The translations under genes were made by a program, and so were the position numbers. The notes beneath the pieces are model-generated. The model made no database searches. It was not told the DNA's origin and worked only from the letters and a program-made list of their open reading frames with translations. Positions 20,933 to 31,573 of a stretch of 64,000 bases of DNA are shown here, in pieces. The stretch lies in the NCBI GenBank assembly GCA_037178625.1, contig CM074127.1, forward strand, positions 558,001 through 622,000. Direction: 5' to 3'. Position 1 is the stretch's first letter. Every line of letters begins with the position of its first letter. The DNA comes from Skeletonema tropicum. Its lineage: Eukaryota; Bacillariophyta; Thalassiosirophyceae; Thalassiosirales; Thalassiosiraceae.

Positions 20933-23900
20933 ATGGACACGTCAATAATCGACCTCTGCGATTCAGACGACGATGATAATAACAATAATCCCACTGCAGC
21001 CACCACCACCACACTAAAAAAATCCAAGAAGAAGATTGCAACAATTCAACCATCCAAAACGAAACCACCACCTCAAAAATTCTACAACAACTCCCCTTCA
21101 TCATCATCATCTTCTTCTTCCTCTTCATCTGACGACGACTTATGGAATGCTGCATCAGGATTTGAGCACAGCAAGCCGAAACAAATTGAGGCTGTACGAA
21201 GGGGCAATTACTTCAAGGAGGTGAAAGAAAAGTGCGCTGCAAAGTATGATAGAACTAATAATTGTGCATCTACGAAGAATAAGGCGCAGCAACCATCTTC
21301 CACAATCCGACTGGATAGCAAAGAAGAGGATGATGATGACGACGAAGAGTTTGACGAGGATGTACGAAATTCACCACCCGAAAAGAAGAGCGGTAATAAT
21401 GGCACCAGCGGTAATCAAGTTCAAGTAAAATCAGTGGGGGAAATGGAATGTATTGAAATTGACCTCTCCTCATCTTCTGATGACAATGACAACGGTGGTG
21501 GGAATGAGACCAACAAGAGCAATATTGGTAATAATAGCAAACAGACCAAGAAGAATGGTCATGACGAGTCACCATTTCGGATACGAAAGAGATCGTCAAT
21601 AGCGGAGGAGGAGGAGGTGGCACGAAAGCCATCGCCACCAAAGAAGTCCAAAGGTTTCAGCAGACACAATCATAATTCATACAACAACAACAACAACAAC
21701 AACAACAATAGTTTCAGCAGCGGCAACAATAGTAACAATGCCAATGGTGATGATGATGATGATTCATCTACCACCATTCCCATGCCAGAAAGTGATTATT
21801 TTCCAAAAGCTTCTTCTTCTTCAACTACTGCTACCACCAACAAGCGACAACAAGTAGTACACGAGGAGATTGATTTGAGTATGGAGACGAGTGACGAGGA
21901 AGAGTTTGTTCAGTTTAATAATAATAACGATGATGATCCCTTTCATGATGATGATGAGATGGGTGGTGCAACGAGGAATCATGTTGGAAAAAATAATGTA
22001 AATGATGACTCGAGCAGCAGCAGCAGTAGTGGCAGTGACGGAGACAAAAAGCCAAGTCACAAGAAGGTCCAAAAGAAGAAGATGGCTGCCGGCGCATCTG
22101 TCAAGAAGTCGAGAGATGATGTTCTTTCAATCGACATTGACTCGGATGATTCATCAGCCTCCTCTGATTTATTGGATCTGTATACTCCTCGTCCAATGAA
22201 GAAGACGAAAAAAGGCATTGCCGCACAAACGAGGAAGACATCCTTTACTTCTGATACCAACATCATCAACAACACTACGACTGCTGCTGCCAGCTACATC
22301 AACGCATACAATAGCAACAACAAGAAGAAATGTCCAGACTCCATCAAATCCAACACCTCCTCCAAACTCCTCACCCCACGTGAATTCTCCCCCGCCACAA
22401 CCTCCCCCTTCGGCGCAACATTCGCCGCCGCCACAGCCGCCAAACGTCGTGTTCCAACTCCCGCCATACCCGCCATGTCCGCCAAACTCGTTCAAGAAAT
22501 CGGTGGTAAATTATATCCCGATCTTACCCACAATTTCATAATTGCATTAACCAGTCAAGCACGTCGCGCGAGACATAATTCCTACCAGCGTGCATCATTT
22601 GATTCGGCACTACGGTCCATTGTCGTGATTGCATTGCACATGCGTCCATTGCGGAGTGCCGAGGCAACGAGAAGGATGAAGGGTGTGGGGGGTAATTTTT
22701 ATGACTTGTTAAAGGAGAGTGTGGCTGGGTCCAAGAGTAAAAAGCCGTTTGAGCCACGGAAGGGCAAGTTTACTTGTGTGGCTGCTGCGGCGTTGGTGGG
22801 GTTGTTGCAGATGGAGGAACGAGTGCAGAGGAATGCTGCACGAGTTGCCTCGGCCAAGGGGAATGGTGATGATGATGATAATGGAACTTCTTGTTCGTTT
22901 CCAATGGAGGATTTGATTGTGTCAATCAATTCTCTACTGGATTCACGTGCCAATGCGAATTTATCTCAAACAGCACAACAATACCTCAACAAGGACAATT
23001 TAGACCCAGGGTGGGGACAAGTCAAAAAACTATGTTCTACCAATGCTGCATCTGATCTTGGTGGACCCTTCATGAAAGAACGTAAGCGGAAGGGTGCATG
23101 CTCTTCTGGACGTGTCTTTGAATTACTTGACTCTGGAAGGGCACTGGCGACTAAGCTACGAGCATTGGCACTATCGGGTCCATTTGAACCGGGCCCGTTG
23201 CGACAACTCCCCGATGAATCGGTAGATCAAGAATTCGGGAATGTTACAATGAGCATGGATTTTAGAGAAGGTGGAGGTGGTGGACGCAGCCTACATAAAA
23301 TGTGCGATCAGCTTGATATTCGAGGAGTGCCATACGTCGTTCGTGAACTGAAGATTGCTGATTATATTTTCTTTGTTGGGGAGAAGTTGGCTCCTGTTTT
23401 GATAGAGAGGAAGACTGCCGATGATGTTGCAGGTTCTCTTCACGATGGTCGTTGGGAGAGGCAGCAGCGTAGTATGAGGAAAGCGCAGTATGTATTGGGC
23501 GGTGGATCGGCACGACGGTGTCAGGTGAGTGATTGTTTCGATCTGGTGCATTGTTTTGTTTACGTCCTTTTCCAAACTCAACTCCTCTCCTTTTACTGAT
23601 GTACGTCGACCCTATTAGATCTGCTACATAATTGAGGGTGATGCAAGCAAGCGCACAGTCCATGGAGGAAACGTTGGTCGACGAACTTGGTTCCAAAGTG
23701 TGGATGACGTAGAGAACGCCATTGCAAAGCTGCCCAGTCTTGGCTTCAGTGTTATGCGGTCAAAGAGCACACTAGACACGATCGGTATTTTGGCCAAAGT
23801 CGCTCAGGATGTGTCATGGAAGGTAAACAATGGGAACATTGATGTTTTGTATTCATACGAGCAATTCCTCAGCCGTGTGAAGAAAGTAGGAGAAGATAAA

Positions 23901-24620
23901 GGCGATCCCCCGACTGACAGAGAACATCAAAATCCAGCTCCTCCTGTGGTGGTTAATACAAACTATATGACAAACGCCTCAAATGCTGCTACAGCTGCCG
24001 CTGCTGCTTCGAATGTTAGAGATGACGATGCTACGTTTAGCCCGCAACGACCAGCCTCTCCTGGCGGGCATAGTTCCGACGATGATACACAACCACAAAA
24101 TATTAACGCAGAACAAGTCGCTGAGCTGAAGAAGCTCTCCATGGCACGCCTAAAAGAAATGCTGAAAGAACGTTATGAAAAGACAGGCGGAAAAAAGGAA
24201 GAGTTGATATCCCGTCTGCTCAAGCCTCGCAAACCCGAGATCCTCATTTTACGTGCTAGGAGGAAGGAGTATGTTCCAAAGGTACCATCTTCAAATGCTG
24301 CACTTATGATAGCGCTACTACTGAATCACACACCTGGCACCCAGGGTCTTACGAAAGAGCGGCTCATGGTTCTCGCCGAAGAAACTGGTGTTAGCAAGGA
24401 GTCAATGAGTGGAGATGGTAGCAGTTTCTATGATGGATGGTCTGGTATGAAACAATTACAAGAGGGTGATCCAGCCCTTGTAAGAAGAGAGAAGGGACAT
24501 CGATACAGTCTGACAACGCAGCCACCAGAGTCGGCAGGTGTTGCCGTTGCAAATGCGTTGCATATTGTTGCCCATAGGGAAGATTTGTGTACATGTGGCA
24601 ATCCCCCCAATGGAGTTTAA
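20933..24620 (+). CDS. MUS81: MUS81-like XPF-family structure-specific endonuclease (2 exons) with extra SAP and winged-helix tail
   Basis: Exons 20933-23524 and 23619-24620 join in phase 0 across a 94-bp intron (GTGAGT..TTAG), giving about 1197 residues. Residues 1-~490 are acidic, Ser/Asn-rich and disordered. Residues ~532-590 resemble the MUS81 N-terminal helix-hairpin-helix, and a winged-helix-like stretch follows (~612-735). The ERCC4 nuclease core (~750-900) has APVLIERKTADDV, the ERK-x3-D active-site signature, followed by SLHDGRWERQQRSM. Exon 2 begins ICYIIEGDA, typical of the core's next strand. The usual C-terminal tandem HhH is not obvious. Instead there is a SAP-like motif (~1029-1067, LSMARLKEMLKERYEKTGGK) and a second winged-helix-like segment (~1090-1165, FYDGWSGMKQL). 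The expected role is cleavage of branched DNA in the nucleus. No EME1-type partner lies nearby. Confidence 0.82.
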
Positions 24621-25138
24621 TAGAGACATACATATACGGTCTGATAATAATTTACCTAGATAGCTCTAATGACAAATAAGGTTACAGTAACAGCGAGCTA
24701 AGCATCATACGAAATGCACGAAGTCGAAGTCCAATCGTCTCAGTCTCAAGCTAATGATGAAATTTTTTCATGGGGATATGTTGCATGTGCATGTCAACTT
24801 TTGGTCTTAGTGCTGGTGCCACTCTCCCTCTTCCAGCAGCATCAAGCACCACCACCAGATAGATAGATAGCTCTCTAGAGAGATAGAGATAGATAGATTA
24901 CATATTGTTATTGGTCAGTTACCCATAGATAGATAGATATAGATAAATAGAAGATATCATGATCATATTTCGTGGGCAAGATCAAGATGTGTTTGTGTTG
25001 GTCGTCATCCTACCACTGTAGTGGATTTCGGCGATGCACCCTTGATTCTTAATTCTTAGACACCTTTTGTATGCAGACTGAGCGACGCTTGCAGCTTGTG
25101 CTGTCTCTTTTAGCCTCATTCAGAGCAATGGGGATCAA
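24621..25138. other. Intergenic with GATA microsatellite
   Basis: GATA/AGAT tetranucleotide runs lie at ~24857-24898 and ~24926-24948. No gene is seen. Confidence 0.5.
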
Positions 25139-28100
25139 AATGGGGAGAGAGGCTACGCTGCACACGCGTATTTCACACACACCACTGCACACACCACTCA
25201 AATTGTAAGTGGTGACGTGGCAATTAACCAGCGTGTGCGACATGTGATACTGTACTTCCCGACTTTCACGGCGAGGTGCTCCGAAATCCATCTCGCTGGT
25301 CGCCGGCAACTGCCAACTGCCAACCATCACCATTATGTACCACATGCTACGCAGCCGCCTGCAGCCGCTATATACCTTTTTCACCCGCCCTCCCCCCCAA
25401 CAGTCTTACAGCAATCACGTCTTCGATGATGTCCGTCTATCTATCGTCCAAAGTTCACGCACGCAAAGAATCCGGGGGAATAGGTATGTAAAAAAAACTG
25501 ATACACTTTTTCTTCATTTTCCACATCAACTCACACACTATAATGATGTTATAAATTGCTCTTTCTCTCCATACTTTCATTTCTTCTAATAGCTATTATG
25601 GGTAACCTTGTGGAAAGCTATAACTACATCCATGTTTGGTTGCTCTTCATTCTACGATGATTGTGTGCATCGACATCACAGCAATGGACGAAAGACTTTC
25701 CTACGAATATACTCCATAGTACTCCATCGTTTGATTCGAAAAACGAATGACAGATCGACGTCGAATGATCTGTATGATTTGAAAGTGATGATACCATATT
25801 TTTCAACTTAGATTAGGACGTTAATTACTTGAACGAGAGCGGCGATTGTTGAAGAAATTCAGCACAGAGTATGAAATCTTCGATCTAGCTTGGAGGAGTT
25901 GCTGCATCAGCAGTGGAAACCTTTGACAAGTGCCAACGCCATTGCAAGAGTGGGCCGCTCTCAACTTGCGCTGAAGCAACGATCGGTAATCATAATTCAG
26001 CGGAATTGGTGCTCTGTCTTCTGCCGCATTCGTTTGCAGAGGGATCACATCGCATCTGCTGAAAGAGCATCTGCTGAAAGAGATCACGCAGCCAAATCCA
26101 ATCAGATTTGGCGTCGGTACATTGTGCTTCAGCGCAAGAAACGTAAACAGGAGGCGGCCGCTCGTTCCAATACACTTCGTGACAGGGGATTACCACTTCC
26201 ACCACGGAGTAGGAGTACACTTCGTCGGCATAAACGTAGTGAGAAGGGGCGGCACAAGCAGTTGTTGAAAAATGAGTAGGGGCTTTTGGCAACTATTCAG
26301 GAAGTTCAGCAGTCGGTGCATTCACTTCAGGAAGCTAATAAGGAACTTCAGCAGTCGGTGCAATCTCATCAGGAATCAAACAATTCTTTGCAGGAGAATT
26401 TGAAGTCTCTTCTTCGGCAACCGAGAGATAAGGATGATAAGCTGTCTTGCAGCAAATCATCTGAATCGAGCAACAACGGAATCATTAAAAAGTCAGTTCT
26501 TCATGACCCCAGTGAATTGAACGCAGAGGAAACGTAATTGGGACAACTCTCCACGAATCTAGTGTTGGTGGATTGAGTAGCAGAGAAAACGTATTGGAAT
26601 ATTCTCATCGGCACGGTGGTGAAAATCTTCACCATCATGATGCCACCCCCCACAAAAAGTCATAGGCATAAGGGCCGTTCTTTCAAGTGAATCGAGTGGC
26701 AGAGAAAATGCGTTGGACGACTCTTTGCAACAAAGCAGTGGGCTTGTCCGCAGCAAAGAAGCACCAATTTCTTCTTCCAGGGGTAAATCCAGTCGTCGTA
26801 GTAGAAGACGACGCCGCCGTCGCCGTTCCAAGCGATGGAAACGGATTGATCGTACTCTTAGAAATAAGGGTGCAATGTTAGCAATCAGTGACATCCCTAC
26901 CCCGAACCACCCAGTGAGTCAACCTGATTTGCTAACCATGTCTACCTTTTGCGACAAGATGAAACGACAACATAAACTGGCATCTGTTGAGGATCTTAAC
27001 GTCCTTCTCAGGAGCATGTGTCATCTTGTCATCAAATCGATTGACTCTCAAACCATCCATCCATAAGCTATTGACTGCTTAGCTCTATTGTTCATCAACC
27101 TGTTTCATCTAGAAATCCCAGATCAATCTCCGTAGACGAAGCACATTCAACTTCGTCTTCTGCCTCCATTTCAAATTCAAGCCCATCCATATCGTCAGAA
27201 ATGAATTCACCACCTGTCGTGACATCAAAAATCACGACATCTGAACTTGTAACACCCAAACCAATCATCCTGAATGAACTACAACCATCTTCTTCTACTT
27301 CTATAGTTGACAACCCGCTGTCGTCGACTACAACAACTGTCGAACCACCATCTTCGGCATTCACCATTACTGAAGAAGAACCGTCAATCTGCCATGAGAA
27401 GCCGATGTCCTACCTATCTGCTCTTCTTGGCACTGCGATAAATACTGGATAGTGGATTATTATTTATGGTAATGTACTTCGTTGGATGCTTAGGCATTCT
27501 ATTGTGGGGGGGGTATGCAACATCACCCAGTGTTGACCGTAATCAACATCATCCGGTGTTGACCAACCAGCTATGCCTCTGAAATAATCTGAAATAGTTT
27601 TCCTCTCGGAGTACCATAGACCCTTTCTATTCAGTTGATCGTATATTTTTGGTATCGGAGCAAACAACCTTGAACCTATTTGGATTTTGCAATCTACGAA
27701 ATGTATATCTTCAGTACATCTCTCTCTCTGTTTCACTTTCACACTGACCTACGATATTCATTATGAAAGCGTGGGGGTGGCAGAATATCTGTACTATTAC
27801 GTAGATAGCTCACCTAAATCATAGGCTCACTTCTCAACTTCTCTTTATCTTCTCTATCTCCATCACCTATACCATTGTGGAGACTGAGATTCTATTTGGG
27901 CTCAGACATCTTCACGTGAAACAAAAAAATGAAAGAGGCTTCGTTCAAAATTCTTAAGTTTCATGTGCGAAAAGGAGAGTTTGTGTCTTGGTCCTTGGGG
28001 TAAAGAAAGGGGTCTTGCCCCACGACAAATTCTGCCCTTGTTTTGCCCTCCAAAAACAAAAGCTAAGTAGTGCCACGTCATGTGTGACGTGGCACTTACA

Positions 28101-28155
28101 ATTCGAGTGGTGTGTATGAAATACGCGTGTGCAGCGTAGCCTCTCTCCAAAATGG
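25139..28155. repeat. 3-kb block bounded by inverted repeats
   Basis: The left arm (25139-25221) and right arm (28085-28155) are reverse complements. They share GAGAGAGGCTACGCTGCACA, CGCGTATTTCA.ACACACCACT, and AATTGTAAGT with a nearby GACGTGGCA. The left arm has a small internal duplication of the CACACCACT segment. The right arm adjoins a hairpin, GTGCCACGTCA (28070-28080) with TGACGTGGCAC (28085-28095). The interior holds damaged coding sequence (25890-27452). The arrangement resembles a DNA transposon with internal cargo, but no transposase was found and no target duplication was established. Confidence 0.55.
25890..27452 (+). pseudogene. Broken coding sequence with IQ-like and coiled-coil segments
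   Basis: The frame from 25890 reads a basic helical protein with IQ-like elements (IIIQRNWCSVFCRIRLQRD and IWRRYIVLQRKKRK). It hits a TAG at 26277-26279 and continues in the same frame to 26537 with Q-rich heptad-like repeats such as QSVHSLQEANKELQQSVQSH. A different frame (26713-27066) carries an Arg-rich patch. Another (to 27452) carries a Ser/Thr-rich segment ending PMSYLSALLGTAINTG. These may be exons of one gene or decayed pieces. The in-frame TAG favours decay. A short minus-strand frame at 27464-27742 (FAPIPKIYDQLNRKGLWYSE) is also unrecognised. Confidence 0.35.
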
Positions 28156-28332
28156 GGGGACAAAAACAGTTTGCTAATAGTAATAGTGCTAGCATATGCA
28201 AGCAAACTACAAATTGCGTGATGATTTTGTCAGCCCTAGCCGAAGGTAGGAGACAAAAGCTTAACTTAACAACGGTAGCTATTCCTATTCCTAAGTCTCA
28301 CTTTCATCAATGATCAATGATATTTATCACGT

Positions 28333-28697
28333 CTATATCCCAACCATTTTGAAAACGGCACTTTTGTGCCGTTTTGCCAATGGGCTCAGCACCGCAAGGG
28401 CATGAAAACGGCACAAAAGTGCCGTTTTGCTACTCCGACTTGTTAGTGTCAAAGCTAGCGAGTAAAGTACAGCTCCTTTTGTGTTTTCCATTACAAACCT
28501 GTAGCCCTTCTATATACGCAAGAAAGTAACCTTAAGGCCACACAATGGCTCATGCTTTGTTCTAACAATTGCACGAGGCCTTCGTCGGAGTAGCAAAACG
28601 GCACAAAAGTGCCGTTTTGCCTCACACGTAGAAACATACCAGAGCTCTACGGAAAACGGCACAAAAGTGCCGTTTTCAAAAAATGGTTGGGATATAG
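28333..28697. repeat. Foldback element carrying four copies of a perfect palindrome
   Basis: Terminal inverted repeats CTATATCCCAACCA (28333-28346) and TGGTTGGGATATAG (28684-28697) bound 365 bp. Inside are four 24-bp palindromes made of AAAACGGCAC, four A or T, and GTGCCGTTTT. They lie at 28352-28375, 28405-28428, 28595-28618 and 28653-28676. Inner arms GCTACTCCGAC (near 28429) and GTCGGAGTAGC (near 28585) pair as well, giving nested hairpins. There is no coding frame. This is a MITE or foldback-type element. Confidence 0.8.
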
Positions 28698-29401
28698 TAC
28701 TGTCATACTATTAGATTAGAATTAGAGGCCCGCATTCTTCTTCGGGACCAGCCCGAGTCCCTCTTGACACTCTTGTCTCTCCAATACCTTCTGCAGTCAT
28801 CCGAGGAAGTTAGCGAGCAAGAAGTCTTTCAGGCAATACTTCTTACTCCTCTACGTAGTATTTTTCTGACATTCAAAGTGAGACACCCCTCTTTCTCTAT
28901 TAAAGGATTTTTAATGGTATTGTACATATTCTACGACACTTATCTATTTGATTGATATTATTTTCACAGATGTGAAAATTTTCTAGGGGTTAATAATTTT
29001 TACTTCCGGAAAAGATAAGAACGGATAACGGGATAACCTTAAAATACTTAACGCGGTGAATGAGCATGGGAACAGCGTGGAAAGTTGATGATTCACAATT
29101 CACAAAGAACAAGGAAACAACATTCACAATTATTTGGGCCGATGTATGTAATAAGTGATAAAAGTGTTGCGGTAGCTCTTTTCTCTCTGACCTATTGATG
29201 ACGATGTGTAAAAGCCAAGTTGGAGATTCTCACAGAGGATAGCGAGACAGAACTGAGGAGGAAGAAGGAATCGTTCTGAACCTGCCAGCTGGCCACTCTA
29301 TTTAAAAGAAGGTGAAGCGCATGTTCCTTCTTGCATGCGATGCTCGGCCAGATCAGAACAAAGCTAAACCGTTGTCATACTTAAAGTAAGACTCAGTGAA
29401 C
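28698..29401. other. Intergenic / upstream of the first ankyrin gene
   Basis: No supported gene. A 63-codon frame at 28764 has no recognisable features. Confidence 0.35.
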
Positions 29402-30946
29402 ATGAACATGAGCGAGATCGATGATAGCAGTATGCAAGCAAATGCAGCATCGCTGTTGTCATATGGATTACGAACATGCTGTGCATCTAAGTGGATCTCA
29501 GAGGAAGCTCTACGCAAAATCATTGAGCTTCATGGATTGACACCAAATTCGAACAATAATCATTATCATGTGAGCGATTATCATTTCTTTCGGATGGCGT
29601 GCTGTAATAAAAGATCTACAGTGGGAGTAATTCAATGCCTTCTCGAATATTTCCCTGCCGCTGCCAGCACTGTTGATGATGACGGGTTACTTCCACTCCA
29701 TCACGCATGCCGCTACGGACCGAACGTCGTGTCACTTGGTGTAATTCAACTGCTCATCGATGCAGCCCCCGATTCTGTTCGTTGTGTTAGCAACGACGGT
29801 CACTTGCCTCTTCATTCTTTATGCAGTAACAGGATGATAGATGAAACAACAGCAGCAGAAATTCTGAAGCTACTTCTCGAGAGGCACCAAGAATCAATCC
29901 GACATAAGAATGCTGCGAAGAATGAAGGCCTTCTTCCAATTCACGTCGCTGCCATAATATCGAAATCACCCGAGTTCTGCCGTGCGTTAATCGACGCGTA
30001 TCCAGGATCTGAGCGAATGGCTGATCAAATGGGTATGCTGCCTCTTCATTACGCATGTATGAACAATACTATTTCCATGGTGGAATATTTGTACCAACTC
30101 TACCCAGATGCAATCTATCACGAAACATCACATGGATTGTACCCAATTCACGTCGCAATCGTCAATTTAAATGACAGGGACAATCCGAGAAATGTTATAG
30201 ACATTGTGAAATTCCTCCTGAATTGCGATCCCAAGGTGAAATTGCAGAAGTTTAAAGGATTATGGCCTCTGCTTTGTGTTGTTTGTCTTACGGACTACGA
30301 CTATGCAAAAATAGGGACCGCTCTTGAAATCATCAAGGCAATTTATGATGAACACCCTCAAGCCATCGAAAGTGATGAAATGGTAAGCCTAATTGCGTCC
30401 AATTTCGAGGAGAGTCATCCACAAGTACGAGAATTCATCTTTAGTCAGCTAGTCTATTCTCGTCATGCCAAAGATCACCTTCTCATGACGACGCCTGATC
30501 ACAATGGGCAACTCCCACTGCACACAGCGCTTCAAAATAATGTCAGGCTTGGCTCAATCAAGCTGCTGGTTGTAGGACATCCTCCTGCTGTGCTATCTCC
30601 AGATAATTGTGGTGCATTGCCCTTGCACATTGCCTGTGCGTATCACGAATCTGCCAGCGTTGTGCAGTACTTGGTTGAGCTTGATGCAAGTACTCTCGAA
30701 GGTGTGGATGAAGACGATAATACCGCTCTCCATTACGCGTGTCGTGGTGCAAAGTACGAGACGATGAAGCTGTTGCTCGGAAAGTATGACGCAGTGTCTG
30801 TATCGAAACGAAATGCTCAGGAGAAGCTTCCAATGGATCTTTTATGGGAAAGTAGTGAGGTCATCGATAGAGACAGTTTCGAGTATACAGGGAGTGTCTT
30901 TGAGCTTTTGAAGGCTTACCCCGAGGCTGTGATGAATTGGATGTGA
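29402..30946 (+). CDS. Ankyrin-repeat protein, tandem paralogue 1
   Basis: Single exon, about 514 residues from the ATG at 29402; the ATG at 29408 aligns better with its paralogues. A conserved N-terminal segment (LRTCCASKWISEEALRKIIE) precedes roughly ten ankyrin-type repeats recognisable by LPLHHACR, LPLHSLC, LPIHVAA, LPLHYACM, YPIHVAI, LPLHTAL, LPLHIACA and TALHYACR. The last ~150 residues, ending near VFELLKAYPEAVMNWM, are almost identical in all four paralogues. There is no signal peptide, membrane span or effector domain. Ankyrin repeats mediate protein-protein contacts, but the partner is unknown. It is shorter than its neighbours, with fewer repeats. Confidence 0.85.
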   Translation: MNMSEIDDSSMQANAASLLSYGLRTCCASKWISEEALRKIIELHGLTPNSNNNHYHVSDYHFFRMACCNKRSTVGVIQCLLEYFPAAASTVDDDGLLPLHHACRYGPNVVSLGVIQLLIDAAPDSVRCVSNDGHLPLHSLCSNRMIDETTAAEILKLLLERHQESIRHKNAAKNEGLLPIHVAAIISKSPEFCRALIDAYPGSERMADQMGMLPLHYACMNNTISMVEYLYQLYPDAIYHETSHGLYPIHVAIVNLNDRDNPRNVIDIVKFLLNCDPKVKLQKFKGLWPLLCVVCLTDYDYAKIGTALEIIKAIYDEHPQAIESDEMVSLIASNFEESHPQVREFIFSQLVYSRHAKDHLLMTTPDHNGQLPLHTALQNNVRLGSIKLLVVGHPPAVLSPDNCGALPLHIACAYHESASVVQYLVELDASTLEGVDEDDNTALHYACRGAKYETMKLLLGKYDAVSVSKRNAQEKLPMDLLWESSEVIDRDSFEYTGSVFELLKAYPEAVMNWM

Positions 30947-31573
30947 ACAAGAAATAGCTAAGTTGGGATCTTATTAGCCCGTGTCCCTTGCCTTACTGCT
31001 CCGACAGCTGGAGGTTGGGCCGTGTAGGATAGTGAATGATATCAATATTGGGTTGAGAGAACAACTTGTAAACGAAAGATATATAAACGAAAGATATATG
31101 TAAGAGTAAATTAAATATGGATACAAGCTAACCAATCTCCAGCCTGATCTACGAATAATTGTGTTGCAACTTTTCCTAATTCCCCCCCTCCTCAACCTCA
31201 ACGGATGAGAATGATGCACGGTGCACAGATATTTTATGCCACCCATACTTTTGCTTTTGTTGATCTAACAGGTCCATGGAAAGCCGTATACTACGTAATA
31301 TATGAAGAGGATCGTCATCGCCGAGATTAGCTGAACGATGTGATGCCTTTCATCCACTTCTATGTAAGTCTCCTTTTCATGAGTTCCACGTGGTTTTATT
31401 GAGACAAGTTAGATTTGTCTTGAAGGTGAACATTGAAGATTGAAGCAGCGCCGCCGGCCGCCGGCCCGGCCACGCAAGCCGGACATCAAGCTCTGCTTGA
31501 GCAACTTTGAGCAATACATCGATGATAGAGCAATATGATTCAATAAACTACAGATAAGTAATCGACAGGATCC
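30947..31573. other. Intergenic between ankyrin paralogues 1 and 2
   Basis: No gene is seen. It is AT-rich, with a GC-rich GCCGCCGGCCGCCGGCCCGG patch at ~31450. Confidence 0.35.

Noticed and set aside
23700..24620. An independent SAP-domain gene downstream of the nuclease.
   Set aside because: The frame is open upstream to a good acceptor at 23618 and continues the ERCC4 fold (ICYIIEGD), so it is exon 2 of the MUS81-like gene.
24857..24948. GATA repeats as a CRISPR-like or regulatory array.
   Set aside because: Simple tetranucleotide microsatellite without spacers.
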